Shown here: one piece after another, positions 1 through 9,100 of the stretch
Position numbering within the stretch: the first letter of the stretch is position 1
How the letters are laid out: each line of letters begins with the position of its first letter
Source of the DNA: Streptomyces sp. XM83C
GTDB taxonomy: Bacteria > Actinomycetota > Actinomycetes > Streptomycetales > Streptomycetaceae
Direction of reading: 5' to 3'
DNA: 32,280 bases
Assembly (NCBI RefSeq): GCF_023072675.1
Contig: NZ_JALLGL010000038.1
Span: 1-32,280, forward strand
Made by a program: the position numbers and the translations under genes
The notes under the pieces: generated by a model
Databases searched by the model: none
Told to the model about the DNA's origin: nothing
The model's input: only the letters and a program-made list of their open reading frames with translations

Positions 1-88
1 GCCGGGGGGCAGCGGTCCTGCGGGCCGGCGGGGAGGTCCGGGGGCCGGTGTCGGGTCCGGGCGTGCAGGTGTCCCGCGTTCGTGCGGC

Positions 89-1183
89 TCAGTGGGCGGT
101 GCGGTCCTCCAGCGCCGGGATGATCTTTTCCGCGATTCCGACAAGAACGCTGTCGTCCGGCAGGAGGCCCGAATCGCTCCATACGCTGATGTCGAAGTAG
201 CCGCCGGAGTCCTTGCGGTCGAACGCCACGGTGAGGGTCCTGGCCATCGGACCCTGCTCGACCGGGCCGCCCGTGGCGCTGCCGCCGAGGTCGATGCGGT
301 ACTGCATGGTGCGGTCCGAGGACAGCACTGCCGGCCGCTGGTCGAGCACCTTCAGCCGTTCGACGTCCGTCTCGTCGCCGTAGTGCATGAGTTTCACGTA
401 CTGGTCGACCGTGAGGTGGTTGTACGTGGCCGTGATGTCGACGGTGTACGTGTCGAAGGAGACCTGGGCGCTCGGCTGGGGCACGCGTTCGCCGGTCAGC
501 GGCGCGGTGCCGCTGGCGAAGGTCGTCCCGGTCACGACCTCGTCCGGTGTCCCGAGGAGCCGGGCCAGGTCGGGGGTGTCGAGCGCCTCGCACAGGTCGT
601 ACCCGGTCACCGCCCGGGGTGTCTGCCGGTACGCGTTCGAGCGGACCTCCTCGGTGGGCTCCCCGCAGCCGGCCGCCGGCGAGGCGGTGCCGGCGGTGGA
701 GGGCAGCAGCTCGGGGCCGAGCCACAGGACGCCCGCGAGAACGGCGAACAGGCCCATGGCCGCTGCCGCCTGGCCCCAGGCGTTGGGCTCCTTCTCCGTG
801 GGAGCGGACGCCTGGGGCTGTGCCGGGGTGGGCGAGACGGTGGGGGGCGTCACCTCGGTGACGGGTGTCGGTGCCGGTGCCGTGCCGGGTGCCCGTGTCG
901 TGCCGGGTGCCGGTGCCGGTGTCGTGTCCGGTGTGTCCGCCTGGGTCGGCGTCCTGTCGGCGGCGGGCGCCTCGGCCGCTGCGCGGCGCAGGCGCAGGGC
1001 GTGGATCACCATGTGCACACGTACGGCGGTGAACACGAGGAAGACGGCGCCGATGGCTGCCAGGGGCCAGTCGCGGTCGCTGACGGCCATGCAGGTGATG
1101 CGCAGTCCGAGCACGGACCCGACCACGATCAGGAGCGGCTCGCGCACCCAGAAGGGCAGCAGCCGGACGAGGAAACCGAGCAT
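89..1183 (-). CDS. DUF6215-like membrane-anchored protein
   Basis: A 364-aa protein of unknown function. The N-terminus (about residues 1-65) carries two hydrophobic segments. A Pro/Thr/Ala-rich linker follows (about 70-130), encoded by degenerate GGTGCC-type repeats. A third hydrophobic helix lies at about 137-160. The extracytoplasmic C-terminal domain contains two cysteines and a stretch reading VTGYDLCEALDTPDLARLLG, which I recall as typical of the Streptomyces DUF6215 family; that assignment is from memory. The domain probably faces the cell exterior. The start is an ATG without a convincing ribosome-binding site, so an alternative start is possible. The gene lies downstream of the DUF3103-like gene in the same direction, but a strong hairpin separates the two, so they are probably separate transcription units. 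Confidence 0.75.
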   Translation of the reverse strand: MLGFLVRLLPFWVREPLLIVVGSVLGLRITCMAVSDRDWPLAAIGAVFLVFTAVRVHMVIHALRLRRAAAEAPAADRTPTQADTPDTTPAPAPGTTRAPGTAPAPTPVTEVTPPTVSPTPAQPQASAPTEKEPNAWGQAAAAMGLFAVLAGVLWLGPELLPSTAGTASPAAGCGEPTEEVRSNAYRQTPRAVTGYDLCEALDTPDLARLLGTPDEVVTGTTFASGTAPLTGERVPQPSAQVSFDTYTVDITATYNHLTVDQYVKLMHYGDETDVERLKVLDQRPAVLSSDRTMQYRIDLGGSATGGPVEQGPMARTLTVAFDRKDSGGYFDISVWSDSGLLPDDSVLVGIAEKIIPALEDRTAH

Positions 1184-1295
1184 CCGGTGATCACAACAGA
1201 GTCATGGGCATGCCGACAATGGCGGACGCTGTGATTCCGGGGCACGAAATGATCACGGCGGTCGGTGGCCCGGCTGCCCGGGCCCGCAGGTCAGG

Positions 1296-1325
1296 CGGGC
1301 CGGCCGAGGGTGAGCGGCCGGCCCG
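1296..1325 (-). terminator. Hairpin terminator after DUF3103-like gene
   Basis: A perfect 10-bp inverted repeat, CGGGCCGGCC at 1296-1305 and GGCCGGCCCG at 1316-1325, encloses a 10-nt loop. It begins about 25 nt beyond the stop of the leftward gene at 1350. There is no U-tract, which is common for Streptomyces terminators. Confidence 0.6.
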
Positions 1326-1349
1326 GGCGCGGTTGCTGGGGGACGTCGG

Positions 1350-2558
1350 TCAGAGTGCCGACACGTAGTACGGCTCCAGGGTCATCCAGCCGTTGCCGGC
1401 GGCGCCGTAGCGGGTGCCGTTGTCGCTGCGGGCCAGGGTGTACCAGGAGTCGACGTAGTCCGGGTCGTCGGTCCACCAGTCGTCCGGGACGGCGTCCAGG
1501 ACGGCGTTCACCAGCGGGATGTAGGCGCCCTGGTCGGCGATGGTGAGCAGCACGGTGGCGATGGCCTTGGCGAGGTCGCGGTAGTTGGTACTGCCGTCCT
1601 CCTCCATCATCACGGCGTCGGCCAGGTCGTACTTGTAGGAGGACCAGTTGACCAGTATCTGGTTCGGGCGGTAGGTGACGCCCTCGCTGTCGAGGTACGG
1701 CATGTCGACCGGGTCGACGCGCACCTTGCCGTCCTGGCCGAAGCCGGTCACGAGGGTGTAGATCTCGGCGTCGCCCTTGATCCAGGGCTCCTTGTCGTCG
1801 GACAGTGCGACAGCGGTGATGCGGGTGGTCCAGAAGCCGCCGGTGGCCGCGAGGGTGCCGGTGCTCGCGGCGGCGTTTCCGCCGGCGGTCGCCTTGCCGT
1901 GGGCGGCAGGGGCTTCGCCCGTGGCGGCGTCCTGGGCGGTGGAGCGGACGCCGTAGCGCGCGAGTTCGCCGGACAGGACGTCCAGGCCGGCGGCGAGTGC
2001 CGTGGCGCTGTCGATGTCGACGACGTACACCGGGTGCTCCGGTGCCTTGCGGGCGTCGAGGGTGTGGGTGCGGCCCCGGCTGTCGTAGGCGGTGACCGTG
2101 TCGGCGCTCTCGTCCTGGGTGGCCGCGGCGACCCAGGGCGTGACCCCGTCGTCGAGCGCGGCGCGCATGGAGTCGTCGCCGAGCCTCAGCCGCAGCAGCG
2201 GCGCGACCTTGCCGTCCAGGCCTTTCGCGGTGGCGATGCGGCGGTCGGCGTCGGCCAGGGCGGTGCGGAGGCCGGGGCCGCCGGCGCGGGCGGCGAGGGC
2301 GGAGACGTCCACCTCGTCGGCGGCGAGCGTGGCGGCCCGGACGCGTGCGCGCCATGTGGAGTCGGTCAACGAGCCGGCTATCGCACGCGCCGCCTGGTCC
2401 TCCGCCGCCGTCACGGCGGACGCGGGGGACGACGGAGCGGGGGCGGCGGCTGTGGCCGCCGTGGCCGGCAGGGCGGTCAGCGTCTGGCCGACGCACAGGG
2501 CGACCAGGGCCGCGGTGGCGGTGCCGAGGCCGCGGCGGCGGGGGTGACGGGGTCTCAC
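1350..2558 (-). CDS. Secreted DUF3103-like protein
   Basis: A 402-aa secreted protein of unknown function. The start is a GTG at 2558, chosen because AGGAGG lies 10 nt upstream (2569-2574). This start puts an Arg-rich n-region (RPRHPRRR), a hydrophobic core and an Ala-rich cleavage region (LPATAATAA) right at the N-terminus, which is a good Sec signal peptide. The mature C-terminal half is rich in Trp, Tyr and Asp (DDWWTDDPDYVDSW) and contains acidic loops (MEEDGSTNYRD, YVVDIDSATALAAG). This resembles the DUF3103 family as I remember it, but I see no catalytic motif. An upstream in-frame ATG at 2621 exists but has no ribosome-binding site and would spoil the signal peptide. Confidence 0.8.
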   Translation of the reverse strand: MRPRHPRRRGLGTATAALVALCVGQTLTALPATAATAAAPAPSSPASAVTAAEDQAARAIAGSLTDSTWRARVRAATLAADEVDVSALAARAGGPGLRTALADADRRIATAKGLDGKVAPLLRLRLGDDSMRAALDDGVTPWVAAATQDESADTVTAYDSRGRTHTLDARKAPEHPVYVVDIDSATALAAGLDVLSGELARYGVRSTAQDAATGEAPAAHGKATAGGNAAASTGTLAATGGFWTTRITAVALSDDKEPWIKGDAEIYTLVTGFGQDGKVRVDPVDMPYLDSEGVTYRPNQILVNWSSYKYDLADAVMMEEDGSTNYRDLAKAIATVLLTIADQGAYIPLVNAVLDAVPDDWWTDDPDYVDSWYTLARSDNGTRYGAAGNGWMTLEPYYVSAL

Positions 2559-3031
2559 GAGGATCGGTCCTCCTGGGCGAGTGGTCGAAGTCGCACGGTC
2601 AGATGGAGCCTGCGCACGCATCTATGCGGGTAGACAGAGGCGCGCAGAACAAGAATGACGGTGACATGACAGTTGAACAAGAGGGGATCTGAAGCAGGTT
2701 GACGCCGTGTCAGGAAGCGGGGGGTGTCGCGTCGGCCCGGGTGAGGAGGGTCTCCCCCGGTCCCGGGTTCGTGGCCGCCGTCGGCGCGCCGGCCGTCATA
2801 CCGCGGGCCGCACCGCGCCCGGCCGGGGCTTCCGTTCGGAGGCACCGCGATGGCGAGACCGACGGTGCAAGGTCACGCTGGAGGCGGAACTCGGGTACGC
2901 ACCCCGTGTGCGCCGACGCCGGAGCGTCCCGAGCGCCCCGCACCCCTGCCCCGTACCGCCGGAGCTCCGCTTCCGTCTCGCCGCCGAGGCGCCCCGGACC
3001 CGCCGTGCGGCCCAGCCTCCGGGAGGAACTC
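2559..3031. other. Intergenic region between divergent genes
   Basis: About 470 bp between the secreted DUF3103-like gene (leftward) and the flavodoxin-type gene (rightward). The part from about 2630 to 2700 is less GC-rich than its surroundings and is the likely site of the leftward promoter; on the minus strand TTGTTC, 17 nt and CATTCT form a weak -35/-10 pair. Reading frames crossing 2700-3030 are Arg/Pro-rich, lack a ribosome-binding site and look non-coding. I recognise no known riboswitch here. Confidence 0.4.
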
Positions 3032-3769
3032 GTGACCGCTTCCCCGCCCGACTCCGACACCCCGCCCGCCCGGTACGACGACCTGCGGGCCACGGTGATC
3101 AACTGCACGCTCAAACGTTCCCCCGAGATCAGCCACACTCAGGGGCTCATCGACCGCAGCACCGCCATCCTCACCGCCCAGGGCGTCCAGGTCGACGTCG
3201 TACGGGCCGTCGACCACGACATCGCCACCGGGGTGTGGCCCGACATGCGCGAGCACGGCTGGGAGAGCGACGAGTGGCCCGAGCTGTACCGGCGGGTGAT
3301 GGCGGCGGACATCCTCGTGCTCGCCGGGCCCATCTGGCTGGGCGACAACAGCTCCGTGATGAAGCAGGTGATCGAACGCCTGTACGCCTGCTCCAGTCTG
3401 CTCAACGACGCCGGACAGTACGCCTACTACGGGCGGGTCGGAGGCTGTCTGATCACCGGCAACGAGGACGGCGTCAAGCACTGCGCCATGAACGTGCTCT
3501 ACAGCCTCCAGCACCTCGGGTACACGATCCCGCCGCAGGCGGACGCCGGGTGGATCGGCGAGGCGGGGCCCGGGCCGTCGTATCTCGATCCCGGATCGGG
3601 CGGTCCGGAGAACGACTTCACCAATCGCAACACCACCTTCATGACATGGAACCTGCTGCATCTGGCGCGGGCGCTGAAGGACCTCGGGGGCATTCCGGCC
3701 TACGGCAACCAGCGCACCGCCTGGGACGCCGGCTGCCGTCACGACTTCGACAACCCCGAACACCGGTAG
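3032..3769 (+). CDS. Flavodoxin-fold NAD(P)H-dependent oxidoreductase
   Basis: A 245-aa protein of the flavodoxin / NADPH-dependent FMN reductase superfamily, expected to bind FMN in the cytoplasm and reduce an unknown substrate with NAD(P)H. It opens with a beta strand and phosphate-binding loop region (INCTLKRSPEISHTQGLI). The characteristic second segment DILVLAGPIWLGDNSSVMKQVIERLY follows, where a P-x-W motif sits beside the flavin in related reductases. Next come GRVGGCLITGNEDGVKHC and a C-terminal helix. The GTG start at 3032 was chosen for the GGGAGGA just upstream (3021-3027). The same frame stays open further upstream, but that stretch is Arg/Pro-rich and looks non-coding. It stands alone with no obvious partner gene, so its substrate cannot be inferred. 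Confidence 0.85.
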   Translation: MTASPPDSDTPPARYDDLRATVINCTLKRSPEISHTQGLIDRSTAILTAQGVQVDVVRAVDHDIATGVWPDMREHGWESDEWPELYRRVMAADILVLAGPIWLGDNSSVMKQVIERLYACSSLLNDAGQYAYYGRVGGCLITGNEDGVKHCAMNVLYSLQHLGYTIPPQADAGWIGEAGPGPSYLDPGSGGPENDFTNRNTTFMTWNLLHLARALKDLGGIPAYGNQRTAWDAGCRHDFDNPEHR

Positions 3770-3917
3770 CGCCCGGTCCGCCGCGGCCCCGGTGAGGAAC
3801 CGGCAGGCGGCGAGCGGGCGGTGTCGGCCGGCATGCGGGGCACGAACAGCACCCGCGTCCCCACGATCGACGTGCTCCCTCTCGGTACGCTGCCCGCCCC
3901 CGCGGGGCACGGCCACC

Positions 3918-4190
3918 GTGGACGCCGGGGGACGGCTCGTCGTCCGCACGCCCCGCCGGGTGGAGGTCCACGACGCCGAGGGCTTTCTCGCCGGGCGGAC
4001 GCCGCTCGCCATCGTGTTCGGCGTCGTCGCTGTGCCGTTCCTGCCGGTCGTGCTCGGTGTGATCGGTCTTGTGCCGGCCATCGTCGCCAGGACGGTCCGC
4101 CATGAGGGGCTGTCCACCGTCGCCATCGTGGTCAGTGCCGTCGGCCTGGTGGCCGGCGTGATTCTCGGTGCGATCGCGGTCAGCATGTGA
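3918..4190 (+). CDS. Small two-helix membrane protein (DUF4190-like)
   Basis: About 90 aa if translation begins at the GTG at 3918. A short polar N-terminus (VDAGGRLVVRTPRRVEVHDA) precedes two hydrophobic helices, one starting TPLAIVFGVVAVPFLPVVLG and one starting STVAIVVSAVGLVAGVILG. They are joined by a short basic loop (ARTVRHEG). The arrangement and the Gly-rich helices resemble DUF4190-type small integral membrane proteins; the function is unknown. The start is uncertain: the frame is open to a GTG at 3792, but the extra 42 residues are Cys/Arg/Pro-rich and look like noise. A possible -10 (TACGCT, 3886-3891) would place the transcript start just before the 3918 GTG. No clear ribosome-binding site is seen. 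Confidence 0.55.
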   Translation: MDAGGRLVVRTPRRVEVHDAEGFLAGRTPLAIVFGVVAVPFLPVVLGVIGLVPAIVARTVRHEGLSTVAIVVSAVGLVAGVILGAIAVSM

Positions 4191-4214
4191 GCCACCGTCA
4201 CCCTCGACACGAGT

Positions 4215-4253
4215 CGGCCCCGTTCGCCCCTTCGAGAGGGGTGTCCGGGGCCG
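4215..4253. terminator. Bidirectional terminator between convergent genes
   Basis: A nested hairpin. The outer 8-bp stem is CGGCCCCG (4215-4222) with CGGGGCCG (4246-4253). The inner 5-bp stem is CCCCT (4227-4231) with AGGGG (4237-4241). It lies between the rightward small membrane protein gene and the end of the leftward five-gene operon, and probably serves both. Confidence 0.7.
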
Positions 4254-4298
4254 CTTCGCGCGCCGGGTGACCGCGTCAGCGGGCAGGCACGGGCTGTG

Positions 4299-6173
4299 TC
4301 AGACGGGTACGGCCGCTTTCTCCCAGGCGTGGGCGCACAGCGCGGATTCGACCGTGTCCGTGTAGACGGCGGCGGCGAGCCAGGCTCGGGCGAAGCGGTC
4401 CGTGTCGGCCGGGAGCAGCCGGCCGAAGGCGTCGCGGGCGCGGACCGCCGCGGCGGCGTGCAGGGCGTCGAGGAGGTCGGCGGCCGTCGCGAGGCCCGCG
4501 GCGCGCAGTCGGGCGCCGTCTCCCCGGTCACCGCGGGCGAGCGACAGCACCCGGCGTCCCCCGGAGACGGCCTGCTGCACCCGGCGGCGCAGGAGATGCA
4601 GCGGCGCCTCCTCGAACACGCCGGCGGGGGCGGCGGGGTGCGGTACGGGACCGGGTGCGAGGCGCGGGAGGTCGGCGCGCTGGAGGCGGTCCAGGCCCAG
4701 GTTCACCCGGGCCGCCGCGTCGCCGGGGTGCTCGGCGGCGAGCAGGGCGGCCCGCGGGAGGGGTGCGGGCACGAGCCGGGCCACGACGCGCAGCCGGGTG
4801 CCGGGGACGGCCGCGAGCAGACGCAGGTTGTCCCGGAAGGGCAGCGCCGGGTCGTCGTGGGCGGTCGTGAGGCGGACGGGCACGCCCCCGCAGTCGGCGA
4901 GCAGGCAGTCGCCCGCCGCTTCCCGTACCGCGCCGATGAGGGTCACGTCCAGGAAGAGGAGGTCGTGCGTACCGTTCAGGGCGCGGCGGACCTGCTCGGC
5001 CACCGGTTCGGCCCACAGCCCGGCCGACGGCTCCTCGCGCCAGGCGGCGCCGGGGGCGCGTACCGCCCGTACCGTCCCGCCCGCGCCGAGTCGCCCTGTC
5101 GGGGAGACGGTGGCGCCGGACACGGCAAGGCCCGCGCGGGAGAGTTCCCCGTGGGTGAGGGCCGTGTCGCCCATGCGTACCGTGCGGCCGGCTGCGGACG
5201 CCGCCCGCGCGGCCCCGCCCGGCGCCACGTCCGCCACCGAGTACAGGCGGCCGTCGGTGTCGACGGTCCAGGTCACCGCACCCGCGTACCCGGTGGCGGT
5301 GAGGACGGGTTCGCTGAACAGGCCGTACAGCCGCAGGGACCCGTCAGGGCGGTAGGGGCGGCGGGCGCTGCCCCGCAGGCCGGCCAGTTCGGCGCCGGTG
5401 GCCCGCGGCAGACGGTGCGTGACGCCCAGGACGTCCGCCAGGGCGCCGGTGAGATCGGCCAGGCGGTACCCGGCGTCGCCGGTGCGGGCGGCCCGTACGC
5501 CGTTCACGACCGACACGGCCGCGGCGGACGCGCGCGGCAGTCCGGCGAGGCGCGCGGAGTGCGCGGCGCGCAGCAGCTCGGCCTGGAGCACGGCACCGGC
5601 GCCGTCCGTGCCCGCTACGAGGACGGCGGCTGTCGCGTCGAACACCGCGCGGGCCGCGTCCATGTGGCCGGTGGTGGGGGCGTCGTGGTCGTCGGCCTCC
5701 CCGGGTGGTGCGGGGGGCGAGGGAGCGGGGCGGTCGGCCGCAGCGGGCTGACGGTCCGTGGGTTGGCGGTCGAAAGCCGCCTCGGTTCGGCTCTGTTCCG
5801 GCCGGGTTCCCTCGTCCTCGCGGGCCGTCCGGCCGTCCGGGGCATCCGCGTCGTACGGATCGTCCGCGTCGTCCGCCGCCGTGTCGTCGGCGATCGGGGC
5901 GGCGGAGGCGACCACCGCACGGTGCAGGCAGTCGGGGGCGAGCAGGCATCCGCAGCGGATCGCCGTCGCGCTGGTGACCGTGCCGCCCGGTGCCTCGAGG
6001 ACGATGTCGGTGTCGTCGTCGAGGGCGATGCGGACGGCGTCGCCCTCGCGCACGGCCGGGCGGGCCCGGAGCTTGGCGACGCCCGCGTCGAGCCGTTTGC
6101 GCAGGCGGGGCGAGAGTGCCGCCACGAGTTCGGCGGTGACGGCGGGGGCGACGGAGGGCAGGTCCGTTGTCAT
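4299..6173 (-). CDS. SWIM zinc-finger protein (last gene of MoxR-VWA operon)
   Basis: A 624-aa protein with a SWIM zinc finger near its N-terminus. Cys74, Cys76, Cys82 and His84 fit the CxCx(n)CxH pattern (sequence RCGCLLAPDCLHRAVV). SWIM fingers bind nucleic acid or protein; the metal ligands here are intact. An acidic, Pro-rich, low-complexity linker (about residues 90-165) follows. The long C-terminal region is mostly alpha/beta and has no motif I recognise, apart from a beta-rich segment around GLFSEPVLTATGYAGAVTWTVDTDG. The ATG start overlaps the stop of the upstream DUF5682-VWA gene (ATGA, 6170-6173), so the two should be translationally coupled. By position and domain it corresponds to YehQ-type proteins beside YehP-type VWA proteins in enterobacteria, as I recall. 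Function unknown. Confidence 0.88.
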   Translation of the reverse strand: MTTDLPSVAPAVTAELVAALSPRLRKRLDAGVAKLRARPAVREGDAVRIALDDDTDIVLEAPGGTVTSATAIRCGCLLAPDCLHRAVVASAAPIADDTAADDADDPYDADAPDGRTAREDEGTRPEQSRTEAAFDRQPTDRQPAAADRPAPSPPAPPGEADDHDAPTTGHMDAARAVFDATAAVLVAGTDGAGAVLQAELLRAAHSARLAGLPRASAAAVSVVNGVRAARTGDAGYRLADLTGALADVLGVTHRLPRATGAELAGLRGSARRPYRPDGSLRLYGLFSEPVLTATGYAGAVTWTVDTDGRLYSVADVAPGGAARAASAAGRTVRMGDTALTHGELSRAGLAVSGATVSPTGRLGAGGTVRAVRAPGAAWREEPSAGLWAEPVAEQVRRALNGTHDLLFLDVTLIGAVREAAGDCLLADCGGVPVRLTTAHDDPALPFRDNLRLLAAVPGTRLRVVARLVPAPLPRAALLAAEHPGDAAARVNLGLDRLQRADLPRLAPGPVPHPAAPAGVFEEAPLHLLRRRVQQAVSGGRRVLSLARGDRGDGARLRAAGLATAADLLDALHAAAAVRARDAFGRLLPADTDRFARAWLAAAVYTDTVESALCAHAWEKAAVPV

Positions 6174-9100
6174 GCGATCTTCTCCCCTGCCCAGCGGGCG
6201 AGTTCGAGCGGGCTGAGGGCGGCGACGGGCATGCCCGCGGCGACGAGCTGCGCGGCGACCCCGGTCGAGTAGCGGGGGCGGCCCGCGTCGTCGAGGCTCG
6301 CGCAGCCCAGGACGTGGCAGCCGGCGCCGACCAGTGCGCGGACCTCGGCGAGCAGCCCGCCGAGCGGGTAGCCCTCCTCGAAGTCGCTGACCACGACGAC
6401 GAGCGTCCGGGACGGCACGGTGACCAGTTCCCGCGCGTGCCGCAGCCCGGCCGCGATGTGCGTGCCGCCGCCCACGCTGACCTCCAGCAGCAGCGACAGC
6501 GGGTCCTGCACATGCCCGGTGAGGTCGATGACCTCGGTGGAGAACGCGAGGAAGTGCGTGGCGAGCGTGGGCACTCCGGCCAGCACGGACGCGGTCAGCG
6601 CCGCCCACACGGTGGACGCCTCCATGGAGCCCGACACGTCCGTCACCAGGATCAGCCGCCAGTCGGCGGCACGGCGCGCCCGTGTGCGGAACACCGGCCG
6701 CTCGGGGATCACTCGCACCGTGCCGTCGGGGGCGCGGCGTGCCGTGGCAAGGTTGGCGCGCAGGGTGCGGGGCAGGTCGAGGCCGCCGCCGGGTCGGCGG
6801 CTGGGCCGCGGCAGGCTGACGCCGTGCAGGGCCGGGCGCAGTCGGGTGGCCAGTTCCCGGGTCAGCGCATCGACCAGGCTGCGTACGAGCGGGCGCAGCG
6901 CGGCCAGTCGCGCCTCGGGCAGCCCGCCCGCGTGGCGCAGCACGGTCCGCAGCAGTTCGACCGAGGGGCGGGCGCTGTCCGCGTCGAGTTCGGTGAGGAC
7001 GTCCGTGCGGCCGGCGGAGGCGGCGGCTGCCAGCACCTCCTCGCGGATGCCGGGCCCGAACAGCGCGGCCAGCTCCCGCGACCACTCCCGGGCGCTCGGA
7101 TACGGCGCCTTGCGACCGCCGCCGGTGCCCGGCCCGCGCAGATCCCCTCGGCTGCCCTCGCCACGGCCGTTTCCGTACAGCTCGTCGAGGGCGGTCGCCA
7201 GCCGGGCCGCGCCGGACGGCAGCCGGTCCGGGTCCCGGCCGAGCAGCAGACGCCAGCGGTCGACGGGGCCGAGCCAGGGGGTGTCCGCGGTGTCAGGGGC
7301 GCCCGTGCCGGTGGCGCCGGGCGGCGGGCCGTCCGCGCCGGTGCCGGCGGTTCTCGGGGCGCTGCCCGTTCCGGCTCCTGGTGTGTCGTGCGGGGGCGGG
7401 ACACTGCCCGGCCCACTCCCCGGCGCGGCGCACGGCCTCGGGGCGCTGTCCGTCCCGGCCGCCGGCGCCGCGTACGAGGTCGAGGCTCTGTCCGTCTCGG
7501 TCCCCGGCGCCTCGTAGGGGCTCGGGGCGCTGCCCGTCCCGGCCGCCGGCGCCGCGTACGAGGTCGAGGCTCTGTCCGTCTCGGTCCCCGGCGCCTCGTA
7601 GGGGCTCGGGGCGCTGTCCGTCCCGGCGCCCGGCGTGTCGTACGGGGTGACGGCGGCGGGAGCGGCCCGGCCGGTCGTGGGGGCGGGCAGCAGGTCCCAC
7701 AGTCGTAGATGCTCCCGGGCGTCGAAGTCGGCGCGGGTCCAGGCGGCGAGGGCCGCCGGGGAGATGCCGTCCGGGCCGGTGACGTGTGTCGTGCCGAGGC
7801 GTTCCTCGACGGTGGCGAGGAGCCGGTCTCGGGCCGCCGGGCTCAGCGTGTCGAAGCCGGCGCGCAGGGCGGGGAGCCGGTCGAGGAACGCCCGGTCCGG
7901 CAGGGTCGTCACCCGGTCGAGGAGCGGTCCGAGAGCGGCCGGTGCCGTCTCCAGCAGCGGGCCCGCCGCCGTGAGCAGGCCGGTGAGGCGGGCCGTGAGC
8001 GCGGTGCGAGTGCCGGGGTCGGTGGCGCCGTCCACCCAGGACGCGGCGCGGTCCCCGAGGACGTGTGCGTCCTCGTGTCCGAGCAGGACGCGTACGGCGC
8101 CTGCCGCGCCGCGCATCAGCGGCGTGCCGTCGGCGGCGAGCCGGGCGAGGGCGTCGGCGAGGCGGATCCCGCCCGAGTCGTCGGCGCGGTGGGCGAGTTC
8201 GAGGAGGGCCCGCGCGTCGGCGGGGTCCTCGGATCCGGTCAGTCCGTCCATCTGGCGTACGGCGGCGACGGTGAGCAGCTCCGCGGCGGCCGTGGCGCGT
8301 GCCGGGCGGTCGGCTGTTGCGGCGAGGCCGGGGATGTGCCCGGCGCCCAGCCGGTCCAGCAGGGCCAGGCCGGTGAGGAGTTCGGGGAGCGTCCCGGTCC
8401 GCGGAAGGATCTCGGCGGCCTCGTCGAGACGCTCGTCGGCGAGCTGCGCCAGGCCGCACTCGGCGGCCTGCGCAAGCCCGGCGAGGGTCTGCGCCGCGGT
8501 CGGGCCGCCCTCGTCGTGCTCGGCCCGCCGGCGTTCGCGCAGGGTGCCCTCGGCGGCCTGGGCGAGGGTCACCCCGCGTACGCCGGCCGTGGTGAGCATG
8601 GCGGCCGTGGCCGGGGTCCAGCGGACCTCCCAACGGGAGGTGAGGGCGTCGGCGCCGCCCGTACCGGTGACGTCGCGGGGTTCGCCGTACGGCACTCCGC
8701 ACACGGTCATGCGGCGCAGCAGCAGTTCGCGGCGCCGGTCCAGGTCGGAGCGGAGCGGGTCGAGCCGCAGGTCCCTGGCGGTGCCCCGGCCGTCGGTGTC
8801 GTGCGGTCCGGGCAGGCGCAGCGCGGCCACCTCGGCCTCGACCGCGGGTGCCAGGCCGCTGCGCGGCGCGCCGGGTGCGGGGCGGCCCTGACGTGTGCCG
8901 ACGAGGACGCGTTCCATCGCGCGGGCGACGGCGCGTCCCCTGCCGTGGGGCTCGCCCTGTGCGAGGACGGTCTGCACGGCTTCGACGAGTTCGCCGCGGC
9001 CGGCGGCGGGCAGGCCGCGCAGCCGTGCGAGGTCGGAGGCGATCCTGCTGATCTCGCGTGCGTCGGCGGGGCCGGAGGGGTGACCGATGTCCCGCAGCGC

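Noticed and set aside
2699..2721. TTGACG as a -35 for the flavodoxin-type gene
   Set aside because: No acceptable -10 follows at 16-19 nt, and it is over 300 nt from the start codon.
2710..3138. A 142-codon minus-strand frame overlapping the flavodoxin-type gene start
   Set aside because: No ribosome-binding site or motif; about a quarter of it lies antisense to a well-supported gene.
4296..6272. A 658-codon open frame on the plus strand
   Set aside because: It is antisense to the SWIM gene and low in complexity; the minus-strand protein carries a clear zinc-finger motif.
7437..7626. CRISPR-like repeat
   Set aside because: The units are directly adjacent without spacers, are in frame, and encode a protein linker.
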